Source of the DNA: Branchiostoma floridae
Taxonomy: Eukaryota > Chordata > Leptocardii > Amphioxiformes > Branchiostomatidae
Assembly: GCF_000003815.2 (NCBI RefSeq)
Contig: NC_049986.1
Span: 2,166,696-2,230,695, forward strand
Direction: 5' to 3'
Length of the DNA: 64,000 bases
Position 1 is the first letter of the stretch. The number at the start of each line of letters is the position of its first letter. Positions 34,331-44,345 of this stretch are shown one piece after another. The notes beneath the pieces were generated by a model. That model was not told where the DNA came from. It saw only the letters and a program-made list of their open reading frames with translations, and did not search any database. The translations under genes were made by a program, and so were the position numbers.

Positions 34331-35674
34331 TCAGAATACTGGTTCAAATTGTCCCTTGTTTCTGCTCTCGTAGAGAGAGCTGGACCTCACCCCCCTCTCG
34401 TCGCCAGTTTCCTGTTCCCCTCCCGCCTCGCCTTTCGAAGCCTCCTCCTGTAGAATCACCGCTGGTGATGCGTCGTGGAAGACCCTATCCAGCCGCATGT
34501 AGCGCTCGGCGGTGGAAAACCTCTTCCACCCTACGTGGCTCATCAGGGAAGCGTTGTCGGCTCCCCCAAGCTTCATGGTAATGGCGCTACCCGTGCGAAC
34601 ACCGTGGAGAGTGTCACCATTGTACTCTCCCATTTCCGACAGGTACAGCTTGAAGCGGCTCTGTGCGGCATCACGTGTGAATGGTTCGTTGAGCACTTTA
34701 TGCGTTTTATCCATTGGTCGAAACAGGTATCCCTTGCTCAGCGATATTTTAAGCGACTGTGCGACCCTGTGATATGCGCGTAAGGCTTGGACGGGACATA
34801 CCGAGTTCTTCTTGCCGGCCAGTATTGGGAAAGTATTCGCGGAGCCATCTCGGAGTGTCTTTCCGAATGTGTGGTTGAAAAGTACACCCTTCTTTCCCGG
34901 CAACCATGCCACCTCCGCCGCCTTACATCGGCCCAGGTCCGCCGCCCTGTCCGCCGCGAAGAAAAGTGTTTTGAAAAATGCCTGGTCTCGGGCTAACGCA
35001 AACAGTGTGGTTTCTTTCACCGCGGGGTCTCCCATCTTCCCTGTTATATGCTGGCAAACTCTCTTGAGTTTGTCGAAGAAAACTGGTTGGGCCTGTGTAG
35101 GTTGTATAAGGGCGTTGGCCTGTTCTGCTTTCATTATTCTCAGGTATTGCCCCACTACTGGGGCGGCTGCCGGGTTTCCTGAGCCTACTGAATCGTTCCA
35201 CTCACCACCTCTGCCCTTGCTGCTGAATATAGCCCTCAGTTGTCCTATGATTGAATCTACTGTTCCCGCAGCGAGTCGGCGGGGGCATTCACAATTTGTT
35301 TTTCGTTTATTCCCAAAATTCTTACACTCTGTCTTGTGGACTGTAGTCTTGCCACCTTTGTCTTTCCATACCAGGAATGCACAAACATTTTTTGGAGACG
35401 CGGTGATGAGGTCCTTCGGCGGGGAGATGTTGCCCAAGAAATTAAGCAGCTCCTGCTCCAGCGCTGCTTTCTTTTTCCCGTAATCCGTTCGTGTGGCTAT
35501 GGCCTGTACCTCGTCCAACCGCTCCTTTATCTTCCGTTCGTCTATGTCGAGTGTTTTCTGCGGAGGTTGGAAAAACCTTCGCTTGTACGCACACATCTGG
35601 CATTGTCGGAAATTTTCGTCGTTCGGATGGTGGCACGCTGGGCATGCTACAGACGGTGTCCATTGCCTGGCCAC
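34331..35674 (-). CDS. DIRS-type tyrosine recombinase with zinc ribbon and ALOG-like domain
   Basis: This 447-residue frame encodes the integrase-equivalent of the element, which would insert circular DNA copies. Residues 11-28 hold a CPAC-CQMC zinc ribbon. Residues about 96-190 carry VHKTEC...CEC followed by GTVDSIIGQLRAIF and NPAAAPVVGQYL, the H-x3-C/C-x-C zinc-ribbon insert and helices shared by DIRS recombinases and the plant ALOG domain. The catalytic domain shows R249 (DLGR), H357-x-x-R360 (HGVR), H380 (HVGW) and the Tyr nucleophile Y392 (AERYMRL), so the R-H-R-H-Y set appears complete. The first codon is GTG, so the true start or splice junction lies elsewhere. A CTCTACCAACAG acceptor-like string lies immediately upstream. 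Confidence 0.88.
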   Translation of the reverse strand: MARQWTPSVACPACHHPNDENFRQCQMCAYKRRFFQPPQKTLDIDERKIKERLDEVQAIATRTDYGKKKAALEQELLNFLGNISPPKDLITASPKNVCAFLVWKDKGGKTTVHKTECKNFGNKRKTNCECPRRLAAGTVDSIIGQLRAIFSSKGRGGEWNDSVGSGNPAAAPVVGQYLRIMKAEQANALIQPTQAQPVFFDKLKRVCQHITGKMGDPAVKETTLFALARDQAFFKTLFFAADRAADLGRCKAAEVAWLPGKKGVLFNHTFGKTLRDGSANTFPILAGKKNSVCPVQALRAYHRVAQSLKISLSKGYLFRPMDKTHKVLNEPFTRDAAQSRFKLYLSEMGEYNGDTLHGVRTGSAITMKLGGADNASLMSHVGWKRFSTAERYMRLDRVFHDASPAVILQEEASKGEAGGEQETGDERGVRSSSLYESRNKGQFEPVF

Positions 35675-35807
35675 TGTTGGTAGAGGCTGTACAACAAAGG
35701 GGGGAGCGACAAAACGGAGATAGTTAGCCTCTGTGTGTTTGGAGTGACTGTCGTATGTTTAGTGACGTTGTCCTTGCGCGTGCGGGGGTTAAGGTAGGGC
35801 CGACTTG

Positions 35808-36368
35808 CTACGCGGTTTCCATCCTAAATGCCCACAGTTCGTGTTTGAAGACCTTTCCGGTCTGAAAACCTGCCTTAGTGGGGAAGAGAAGGGCAGATGT
35901 CGATCCTGCTTCTGCAAGTTTGACACTTGTCGATGCCGCTTTCGAGAGAGTCGGCCACCAGACAGGGATCGGGTACAGTTTGGGGACGACCACGGTAACT
36001 CTGGCTCTGTGCTGTAGCAGGAAAGTGACAACTGCACTAATCATGTTTATCGGCGGGAATACGTAAGCGTTTTCCTTTTTCCCTTCTGGCGATGTTGACG
36101 GGTCGAAGCAGAACATATCTACACCCGCTGAATCTGGCGTTGCGTAGGGCGTATAATGCCTTAGAGTGGTGCCATGGCGGTCCCTTTGCGTGTTGGAGTC
36201 TAGGGCCATAAGGTCAACTGTATGGCCTGTCTTGCCGCCGAATTCCGCTTGGAGTCGCTTCCATAGGTGGGGCGCTAACATACAATCCGTCTTTGACAAC
36301 TGTCTCGACGGGTAGTCGGCTCGATTGTCCCGTGTGCTAATGTGTGTCATCGATAGGGAGACGTTCAA
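35808..36368 (-). CDS. RNase H C-terminus and DIRS-specific conserved region
   Basis: In frame with the upstream RT/RNase H frame but separated from it by a TAG at 36369-36371. It begins with the end of RNase H (TRDNRADYPSRQL, containing the last catalytic Asp) and continues into a segment with VDLMALDSNTQ, AYVFPPINMISAVVTFLL and VTVVVPKLYPIPVWWP. That pattern is shared by RT proteins of DIRS elements downstream of RNase H, in the part that leads into the methyltransferase-like region of some of them. No N6-methylase motif is obvious. Ends about 130 bp before the recombinase frame. Confidence 0.78.
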   Translation of the reverse strand: MNVSLSMTHISTRDNRADYPSRQLSKTDCMLAPHLWKRLQAEFGGKTGHTVDLMALDSNTQRDRHGTTLRHYTPYATPDSAGVDMFCFDPSTSPEGKKENAYVFPPINMISAVVTFLLQHRARVTVVVPKLYPIPVWWPTLSKAASTSVKLAEAGSTSALLFPTKAGFQTGKVFKHELWAFRMETA

Positions 36369-38039
36369 CTAGATCGTTGTCTCGAATATGTGTCTGATCT
36401 CTTCGTTGAGAGTCAGCGCTCGCGCCCCTTCCCCCTGCCATGCGTCCACTACAGCTTTGTTGTCTACCTTCATTAACACTCGTGTGTTTCTCACCCTGTC
36501 TTTCGCTGCCCGCAAAGTGAATGCGACCGCCATGGCTTCTTTACAGTTAATGTGCTTCTCATAATCTTGCTGCCGGAAATAGTCTCCCAGGCTGATGTCG
36601 GCCTGTGGAGTGTGCAGCACGGCCCCCCATCTGTAACCCGAGGCGTCTGAGGAGATGGTGATTGATGAGTGTTTCTCGTCGCGCCATGGCACAGGTTTCA
36701 TATCGCTGTCCACGAAACGCCAGTGCTCGATTTCCGCTCGCGCGCCAGCGGATAGTTTCGTGTGCGACCTGCCGTCTGTTGTCATCTGGCTGATCAGTCT
36801 GTTGCACTGACGTGTGTAGATTCTGGCCCCCGGGACTACTAGAGACATCGAAACGCATTTGCCAACAAACTTTTGTAGGGTTTGAATGGAAACCGATCCA
36901 GCCGCCAGGATTTCCTCCCTGAGGCATGTGAACTTGACCTTCTTGTCTTGGGGGAAGAAAAAAGTCGCCTCTAGTGTGTTGATTCCTGAGCCTAAGTGTA
37001 CCAAAATTTGTACGGGGACAATAATGCACTTCTCTAAGCTGAGGAAATACCCTGCTCTGGTTAGTAGATTGCATAAAATGTAGCTTGCTTTCTGAGCCTG
37101 GGCATACGGGATGAGGGCTAGGGGTGGGCGGGGTGGCAGGGAGGCTTCGCCGTTTAGCCTATCATCAATATACAACATTGTAGGAACTCCCAGGTGTCTC
37201 GCATATGATGATATGAGCGTTCCCGTGGTGTTATAAATATATCCACTGGCTTTGTAACCAAACGGCAATGTGCAATAAACGTAATATTGGCCATCAAACT
37301 CAAAACCAAAATATGTCCAGCTGTCCTCTGACAGGCTGATATGGGAATACCCACTTTTCTCGTCCGTATGTGTCATGTAGCCGCCCTTTCGGAGCATTCT
37401 AGGAGCTTCGGTAATTGGGTCTAGGCTAAAAGGACAGTCTTTGGTCCATAGGTTCAAGAAACGCCCGTCCCAACACATTCGTGGCTTTGACGGCTCTACT
37501 GTGAGCGGTAGCACCAGGTGGGGTGGTGTGCATAAACCTACTTTGCCCCAAAGCTTGATAGAGCCGTCCTCGAGCCTGGAACGAATCTGTGATGTTAGGA
37601 AGTCATGGTGCCTAGCGCAGTTGCTCGCGTTGGGGAATATGGCTGCTGGGGGGGTGGGAGAGTTGTAGGACTTCCCCTTAAAATCTTTGTTGAAGGGCTG
37701 GAAGAAGTCGTAGACACTGACTTTGTTTTCTATCCAATTGAGGACTTCTGGGCCTTTGTCTGAAAAGCTAGCTAAGTGCGACCACATTGCTTTGTTATGG
37801 TGGAGAGAGCCAGCGACGAACTTCTTAGGGTTCCTGAAGGGCAGAGATGTCGGGTCAGCGTGAACATGACTGGCTGCAACTTCCTCCGCAGGGGTGGGTT
37901 CAGCCGGAAGTGGATCAGGCCAGGGCTCTCCTTGCCATGTCACCCACGTGACGTCGCGTTCGCACCGGGCTTGAATGCTGGGCGGGTCGAAAGGGGCGGG
38001 GCTGACCGGTGGGTCTTCCCGTCGGATCAGTGTGTTGCT
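36369..38039 (-). CDS. Reverse transcriptase - RNase H (DIRS-type)
   Basis: A continuous minus-strand frame. A strong acceptor (GGTGTTTTCCCCCTCAG) precedes AGC at 38039, and the frame is open from there without a Met until about residue 53 past position 37943, so expression probably needs splicing or fusion to Gag. Numbering from 37943, RT motifs are KPRMCWDGRFLN (about 153-164), HTDEKSGYSHI (192-202), LPFGYKAS (226-233), the catalytic YIDD (258-261) and the LEKC and LGSGINT elements of the palm/thumb. RNase H begins near residue 425 (SSDASGYRWG, NCKEAMAV, KVDNKAVVDAW). A TAG at 36369-36371 cuts RNase H before its last conserved block, which continues in the same frame downstream. This is either a nonsense mutation or readthrough. 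Confidence 0.88.
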   Translation of the reverse strand, partial: SNTLIRREDPPVSPAPFDPPSIQARCERDVTWVTWQGEPWPDPLPAEPTPAEEVAASHVHADPTSLPFRNPKKFVAGSLHHNKAMWSHLASFSDKGPEVLNWIENKVSVYDFFQPFNKDFKGKSYNSPTPPAAIFPNASNCARHHDFLTSQIRSRLEDGSIKLWGKVGLCTPPHLVLPLTVEPSKPRMCWDGRFLNLWTKDCPFSLDPITEAPRMLRKGGYMTHTDEKSGYSHISLSEDSWTYFGFEFDGQYYVYCTLPFGYKASGYIYNTTGTLISSYARHLGVPTMLYIDDRLNGEASLPPRPPLALIPYAQAQKASYILCNLLTRAGYFLSLEKCIIVPVQILVHLGSGINTLEATFFFPQDKKVKFTCLREEILAAGSVSIQTLQKFVGKCVSMSLVVPGARIYTRQCNRLISQMTTDGRSHTKLSAGARAEIEHWRFVDSDMKPVPWRDEKHSSITISSDASGYRWGAVLHTPQADISLGDYFRQQDYEKHINCKEAMAVAFTLRAAKDRVRNTRVLMKVDNKAVVDAWQGEGARALTLNEEIRHIFETTI

Positions 38040-39014
38040 CTGAGGGGGAAAACACCACGGGAAAAGACAAATGAGGTCCTATCCCACCCAGCTCTTATGT
38101 ATTCAGTAAAGTCGTTTTAGTGTTTACTCAGTGTCCCTTATCTATTTTCCTTCTTCTATCTCCATATTTCAAGGTGCTATCCCCCCGTTGCTTTTGCAAA
38201 CTCATTCCGCCCAGAGAAGGCGGAAAAATAAAGGAGGCACGTCTCCGTCACTACTTGATAACCTGTGTGTTTATGCCCCAACTCCCCGGGGTGGTCCCTG
38301 CCAGGCATTACTGTTTTGCCCCTCTATGTCAGCGATTTATAGGAAAGCATGTGTCCGTGGCACATGTTGGGGTCATCAATCTCATAACGCTGGTGTGTGC
38401 GCCTGTCTGACGGGGATGCGAGGAGATCTGGTCAGATGTGGTATCGATTCTGCTTTGAATGCCCTACCCGGGCCCCGACTTCCTGGCGTTAAAACGCCAG
38501 TTAGCGAAAGATTTAATTGAACAACAAACACAGGGTATGCATAACGGTGAAGCAAAGTTTAATGCGTACACTTTGAATGGCCAACATTCTCTGGTTATGA
38601 GATCAATACAACATGAGCGGAAAACTCGACTGCCTCTGGTATACCGGTAATGGTACTATGGGGGTCTGGCAACGTAAGTGCTACTTAGATGTTAAATGTC
38701 CAACTGAAGAGTTCAACCTGTGCTTCCAGTACTGTGTCCCTAGGTTGTGGGATGAAAAACACGGTTCCAGTGTCCGCGCCTGTCTGTCACGAGGCGGGTT
38801 TCAGTTCAAATGAATTCCACACCAATTACCTTTCCGTTACAGTCAAAGTGCCACTGTAATGTGTAATTCGTTTTTGTTTTTATTTAACATAACTTGTGAA
38901 AATATAAACGTGTTTTACGAAAAACTCTAAGCATGCATGTGGAAAACGATGACTACAGATACTACCTCATTGTGGGCTACACGACTATTAATACTACTAC
39001 GTCATCGGGATAGC
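38040..39014. other. Segment between Gag and RT frames
   Basis: The plus strand has overlapping short frames with no motif that I recognise. On the minus strand it reads as an intron or spacer ending at the acceptor by 38040. A perfect palindrome CTGGCGTTAAAACGCCAG lies near 38482. Confidence 0.4.
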
Positions 39015-39542
39015 CTAGGGGTGCCTAGGGGGCTGGTCGCAGTCAACGGCGATGTGCCCCCGCCGATTGCAGTTGTAACACCGTCGGTCACTCCGGCCGC
39101 TGGGTCCGCGGTTTGGCGGGAAAAAACCGCCCCTGTTGGGCCTGCCGCCCCACGAGGTATGGGATGGCTTGGGCGGGTATGGAGGAGGGGCCCAGGTGGG
39201 TGGCGGGGGGTCCCAGGTGGGTGGCGCCATCTTCGGGGCTTGCCTGGTGGCATTCTGACGTGCCCTGAGGGATGCCTTCGCCTTTTCTTTCTCTCCTGCT
39301 AGCCGCCTCTCCTCCTTCGTCTGGACCAATTTCCAGACTTCCTCGCCGATACCCTCGCTTGTTGTATGCTCCATGAACGTTGCCCATGCGGTGTTCCAGC
39401 TCAACAGCCTCTTGTGCTTTACCCGCGTGCCCGCCTCGATCAGGCCGGTCAGGGCGCTGCCCATCTTCATGGGGTACAGGTGGATGTTCGGATCCAAGCA
39501 TACTTTTCGCAACTTCCCCAACTTTACTCGCACTGCATCATC
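39015..39542 (-). CDS. Gag-like protein, second exon with CCHC zinc knuckle
   Basis: Minus-strand frame from DDAVRVKLGKLRKVCLDP to a TAG at 39015-39017. It carries a Pro-rich, Arg/Gly-rich segment and a classic retroviral-type knuckle CYNCNRRGHIAVDC (C-x2-C-x4-H-x4-C) near its end, followed by PPRHP. A pyrimidine tract and TTGTACCTCAG directly precede the exon at 39543. The knuckle should bind the element RNA. Phase 0 at the acceptor matches the donor at 41395. Confidence 0.82.
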   Translation of the reverse strand, partial: DDAVRVKLGKLRKVCLDPNIHLYPMKMGSALTGLIEAGTRVKHKRLLSWNTAWATFMEHTTSEGIGEEVWKLVQTKEERRLAGEKEKAKASLRARQNATRQAPKMAPPTWDPPPPTWAPPPYPPKPSHTSWGGRPNRGGFFPPNRGPSGRSDRRCYNCNRRGHIAVDCDQPPRHP

Positions 39543-41394
39543 CTGAGGTACAATATCGAGGAAAAAAGGGGGGAAAAACTATCAACACATGCCGGACTTA
39601 TTTTCGTATGGAACTAATTAGTCGTGTACGTGCAGGGTGTCGTCAGCATGACGGGCCCATTCGTCACGTCGACCGCTTCAAGAGTGGTGTACCACATTCC
39701 AATCTAAATTTATGTAACCGATCGGATTTGAGGCTGCGGGGAAAAAAGGGGCCCTTTGTCTGGAGCGTCTGGAAAAAATTGTTCCGAAAGGGGGAAAAAA
39801 CAGGGCTGCCCGGCTGAGCCCGGGAGCTGGCACATATCAAAATTTTGGCGGGAGAAAACTCGTCCCTTCCTGATTTCGTACTCAGAGCGATACGGAAACC
39901 AGCAAGAGGCAGAGGGGGGGAAATAGAAGGGGAGGGGGGCACAAACTGGAGTGTGCTGTGGAAAACCCGGCCTGAGTGGCCAGTGTGGGGCTCTCTGAAT
40001 CCAGAAAAAACCTTCAACAGGGGGTGAGGGGGTTGGTGTGTTTCGTTTTTATCGTTCGTGTTACCGATTTACCACAGCCTCAAATCAATCTTAAACTAGC
40101 GCCACTGGCAAAGCGATGTGTTCAGCCCGCACCAGGCTACATCAACGAGGTGTCAAATACACCTGCGGGTACTTCCCGGACCAGGTAACCTTTCTCCTCA
40201 CATTACGTCAGCACCTGACTAAGATATACCCTGCGGGTACTTCCCGGACCAGGCAACGTTCTCCTCATATCACACACGGCCAAATACTCCTGCGGGTACT
40301 TCCCGGGCCAGGGACTTCTTTTCCCGTCACATTAGCGCATGATCAAACTACCCCTGCGGGTACTTCCCGGACCAGGTAACTCTTTCCTCACATTGCGGTG
40401 GCACATGACAAAAATACCCTGCGGGTACTTCCCGGACCAGGTAACTCTTTCCTCACATTGCGTTCGCACATGACTAAAATACCCTGCGGGTACTTCCCGG
40501 ACCAGGTAACTCTTTCCTCACATTGCGTTAGCACATGACTAAAATACCCTGCGGGTACTTCCCGGACCAGGTAACTCTCTCCTCACCTTGTGTTAGCACA
40601 TGACTAAAATACCCTGCGGGTACTTCCCGGACCAGGTAACTCTTTCCTCACATTGCGTTGGCACATGACAAAAATACCCTGCGGGTACTTCCCGGACCAG
40701 GTAACTCTTTCCTCACATTGCGGTGGCACATGACAAAAATACCCTGCGGGTACTTCCCGGACCAGGTAACTCTTTCCTCACATTGCGTTGGCACATGACA
40801 AAAATACCCTGCGGGTACTTCCCGGACCAGGTAACTCTTTCCTCACATTGCGTTGGCACATGACAAAAATACCCTGCGGGTACTTCCCGGACCAGGTAAC
40901 TCTTTCCTCACATTGCGTTAGCACATGACTAAAATACCCTGCGGGTACTTCCCGGACCAGGTAACTCTTTCCTCACATTGCGTTGGCACATGACAAAAAT
41001 ACCCTGCGGGTACTTCCCGGACCAGGTAACTCTTTCCTCACATTGCGTTAGCACGTGACTAAAATACCCTGCGGGTACTTCCCGGACCAGGTAACTCGTT
41101 CCTCACATTTTGTTCGCACATGACTAAAATACCCTGCGGGTACTTCCCGGACCAGGTAACTCTCTCCTCACCTTGTGTTAGCACATGACTAAAATACCCT
41201 GCGGGTACTTCCCGGACCAGGCCAACTTTCTCTCACATTACGTCAGCACACGAACAAGATGCTCCTGCTGACCACGTGTAAGCCGACGGTAAAGAAAAAA
41301 CTTCTCTGGCTTGGGCGACCTAAAGCAACTAGTGAAGCCGCTCTTGCTCGAGCGGATGAGCGGATTAAGGGAAAAAACGACAACTCAAACTGAC
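39543..41394 (-). other. Inferred gag intron of the DIRS-type element
   Basis: Donor GAG|GTCAGT (41395/41394) and acceptor with a long pyrimidine tract ending CCTCAG (39543) are both phase 0 and join two Gag-like frames. The intron contains the 65-bp tandem array. This is inferred from sequence only. An alternative is that two separate frames are expressed from different transcripts. Confidence 0.6.
40150..41240. repeat. 65-bp tandem array, about 17 units
   Basis: The unit contains ACCCTGCGGGTACTTCCCGG then ACCAGGTAACTC-TTCCTCAC and a variable GCACATGAC-AAAA part. The CGGGTACTTCCCG core is conserved in all units, while the last third varies. The first three or four units at the left are more diverged. 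It lies wholly inside the inferred gag intron. Confidence 0.95.
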
Positions 41395-41925
41395 CTCCAA
41401 CTTTTCCCCGTCGGAACTGTCTGAGGCAGATGAGTCCGCCTTCCGCCGTTTCCTCTTCGATGGGGGTTTGCTGGACGATGGCCCTGGCAGGTCATCGCTC
41501 GAGCCGCCTGGCGGTGGTGGGTGTTTGGCCTGGTTGTCACGGGCGGTCACGGCCGTCTTGTCCGCCAGGAGCTGCAAGGAGGCCTGCGCAGCCTCCTTGG
41601 CCGCTTTACCCGAGCTTACTTCCTGCCCATCCGGGAAGCCGTTCGCCTCTAGGATGGCGAAATGGGCAAGGCGGTTGATGGATTCACGGTCGCCCGGGTC
41701 TCGCCCCGCCATCCGGAGCAGGACCTCCGGCGCCTCCCCGGTGAGGGCACCGATCCTGTCAAAAATCTGCCGTGGCTCGAGTTGGGAAAGCGGGACGTCC
41801 GCGTCGAAGCGGGCTAGCCGGTCATCTGCTGGTGTCGCCTCGTCGGCGTCGCCGGTTTTGAGTACGAAAGGAACGATACTGCGTCCGACCAAAGTGGCCT
41901 CTGGGCGCAGGACGGGAGCGGCCAT
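41395..41925 (-). CDS. Gag-like protein, first exon
   Basis: Starts at ATG (41925-41923) with MAAPVLRPEATLVGRSIVPF. The rest is acidic and then basic: an Ala-rich helix (SSGKAAKEAAQASLQLLADK), a Pro/Ser linker, and KPPSKRKRRKADSSASDSSD, a likely nuclear localisation signal. It ends at GEKLE before GTCAGT. No capsid fold can be named from sequence alone. Assignment as Gag rests on its position 5' of the CCHC exon and matching splice phase. Confidence 0.65.
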
Positions 41926-42536
41926 GGTAGTGCGTCTTACTAGGTTGACGACAACCGACGGACTGACAGGTCGGTATCACCTCGCCCCTGATTACGCGCA
42001 AAGGAAGATGGGATAGCCACGCGGCGGGCGGGATGGTGACCGGAGAAAGAGCGGGCCCGAGCAGAGAGTCCATACAGAGAGAGACACAGGAGGAAGGTCG
42101 GTGGGCTCGCATAATATCATTGGCGCACCGTGCACACCGGCCTAGTTCTGTTGTTACTTACTTTGCTAAATGATATGTTGTATTACTTTTAGATTCTGTT
42201 ATTTTGTAGGCGACCTAGTTAGATTTGTGACATTGACTCAGATGAACGATCGGGAGTTTGTGATCATGAGCGGCCAGGAGTTTACTGGGGTCCAACGTTT
42301 CCCGACCAAATCTGGGTCAGGAGGGAGTAGAGAGAATTTTATGTGTTTTCAGTCTGAGTTATGGATTAGAGTAGAGTAGCTTTAGCTAGGTTATTTTCTA
42401 TATAAGAATGGGACAGCAAAGCAAGTATTTTGTGACAAACCTTCGGCCACGCGCTGGGCGGCGAGCATTGTGTGGACGTGGCGGAAGTCAGTGGGGGGCG
42501 TCACCAGCCGGGTCTGTTTAGATGTTAGAGACAGAT
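41926..42536. other. 5' region of the DIRS-type element and LTR-element interior
   Basis: No recognised gene. A 69-codon plus-strand frame beginning MNDREFVIMSGQEFTGVQRF (42170-42379) has no known motif. The left border of the 6.9-kb element follows. Confidence 0.35.
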
Positions 42537-42565
42537 CACTGTGCGAAAGGGTGTGATTTCCGGAC
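42537..42565 (+). repeat. Left terminal inverted repeat of the 6.9-kb element
   Basis: Starts CACTGTGCGAAAGGGTGT. The next stretch to about 42900 repeats CCGGACAAAT-like motifs. Confidence 0.85.
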
Positions 42566-43041
42566 AAAGTCGGAGTTGACATATTTTTGGACATGCTAAA
42601 TATTCGGACTGCGTCCGGGCACGATGTTCAATATTTCCCATATCTGGAAATATCATGAGTCAGGAATTGTCTTGTTATGTATCCGGACAAATAAGACTTT
42701 CCTGTTTTTCAAGATACGCGCCATTGACGTTTCTTGCCTCCGAATACGTGATATGTTCTACATTCTTTGCATATCCAAGGTCCATATATTTCGTTAAGGA
42801 ATACCCGGACAAATTAGGAGTTTGCACGAAACATGATGTGCATTTTTTCTGGGCCATTGTCAGATGACATTTTCATATTCATTATGTCTCAGAATGTCAT
42901 GATTCATGAAATGTTTTGGCACATGCCCGGACGGATAGAATTTCCCGTTCTTCCGAATACGTGCCAGCGACGTTTCATGTTTTCGAACTCATACTATTTA
43001 TATTTCAGCCATACATAGTATGGTGAAATATATTGTATTCG

Positions 43042-43071
43042 TAATGTTTCTTTCTTTCTTTCTTTCTTTCT
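43042..43071. repeat. (TTTC)n microsatellite
   Basis: About seven TTTC units. Confidence 0.9.
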
Positions 43072-43179
43072 CCTGTCAAATCTTCAAAGTGATTCATCTC
43101 CGCCGTTCCTGGACCGAATGACCTGAAATTTGGCACAGGGGTAGAATGGGCCAATACCTTGATGCTTTTTTCTCAGTTT

Positions 43180-43800
43180 TTTCATATCTGCCTCTAAAAT
43201 GATTTTATTGAGATTTTTTGGTCAATTTTAGACCAAAACTGTATATTTTGGCCCCTGTACCCTGGTATTACAACCAAATGAGCTGAAATTTGACAGAGAT
43301 GTGCCTTGATAATGCCCCCATATAAATTCGATAACACTTTTGGTGTACAGTACAACAAAATGCTTATTTTTGCGATTTTTTGACCAATTTTTGACCAAAA
43401 AGGACACTTTTGGCCCCTGTACCCTTGTATTACAACCAAATGAGCTGAAATTTGACAGAGATGTGCCTTGATAATGCCCCCATATCAATTCAATAACACT
43501 TTTGGTGTATAGTACAACAAAATGCTTATTTTTGCGATTTTTTGACCAATTTTTGACCAAAAAAGGACACTTTTGGCTCCTGTACCTTGGTATTGCAACC
43601 GAATGAGCTGAAATTTGACACAGATGTGCCTTGATAATCCCTTCATATAAATTCAATAACACTTTTGGTGTACAGTGCAACAAAATGCTTTTTTTGCGAT
43701 TTTTGGCCAATTTTTGACCAAAAAAAGGACACTTTTGGCTCCTGTACCCTGATATTATAATTAAATGACCTGAAATTTGGTATAGATAGGCATTAGATAC
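43180..43800. repeat. About 164-bp tandem repeat, roughly four units
   Basis: Each unit contains GGC(C/T)CCTGTACC-T-GTATTA then AA-GAGCTGAAATTTGACA, TGATAATGCCCCCATAT and TTTTTGACCAATTTTTGACC. The long minus-strand frame across it reflects the repeat, not a gene. Confidence 0.85.
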
Positions 43801-44059
43801 TTGGTAACAATATTCAAGTAAAATTGTTGACATAAACAACTTTAAAATGATTAATTTTGGCACTTTTCTGAGGGGAAATTCGTTTTCTTTTGGCCTCCTG
43901 ACGTGACCTTCCGTGACCCCGTACAGAGCCACACCTGTGCGCGTCAGCCGGAGAGTTAATTGAATCAAAGACCTAGCCAATCAGCGAAGAGGAGGCCAAA
44001 GGCTAATTAATATTCATAAGCGGGGCCTCATGATCCCGTATATAGCAGTGTTCCCGCCA

Positions 44060-44345
44060 GGGGGAGCGAAGCCCGCCTAAGGCTCTCGCATTTTAGACTA
44101 TTCAGAAGGCTTTATATTCTATCAGTTCTTAGGGGCATATCTATGATAATCGCAGCAGTCACTTAACTTCTCTTCAGGAGTTTAGCGTAACACTATTTCA
44201 GGTGGACCCAGGACCCAGGTGGGCGAAGCCCCCCCCGGAAGCTCTTGCATTTTAGACTATTGAGAAGGCTTCTTTTATCAGTTTTTTTAGGGCCATATCT
44301 ACGATAATCGTAGCAGTCACTTACTTCTCTTCAGCAGTTTGACTT
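44060..44345. repeat. Direct duplication of about 120 bp
   Basis: Two copies (44062-44183 and 44220-44340) share GCATTTTAGACTATT-AGAAG, ATATCTA-GATAATCG-AGCA and CTTCTCTTCAG-AGTTT. Confidence 0.75.

Larger units (their letters stand above)
34331..42000 (-). mobile_element. DIRS-type tyrosine-recombinase retrotransposon
   Basis: Minus-strand order 5' to 3': Gag part 1, intron with tandem array, Gag part 2 with a CCHC knuckle, reverse transcriptase plus RNase H, a conserved DIRS-specific segment, and tyrosine recombinase. An RT together with a tyrosine recombinase instead of a DDE integrase defines the DIRS order. Coding frames are long and nearly intact, with one in-frame TAG in RNase H. The terminal repeats (inverted or split direct) were not identified, so the limits are those of the coding region. 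Confidence 0.85.

Noticed and set aside
34812-35483. 223-residue plus-strand frame
   Set aside because: Antisense of the DIRS recombinase, no independent motif.
40150-41240. CRISPR-like array of regular repeats
   Set aside because: Units are contiguous 65-bp tandem copies with variable tails, not short repeats separated by unique spacers, and the host is a eukaryote.
33810-42536. Terminal repeats of the DIRS-type element
   Set aside because: I compared the flanks by eye for inverted or split direct repeats and found only weak similarity (TGGTAGT-CG-CT near 33813 and 41923), which is not enough to set borders.
43194-43980. 250-residue minus-strand protein
   Set aside because: It is the translation of about four 164-bp non-coding tandem units, with no motif and low-complexity homopolymer runs.
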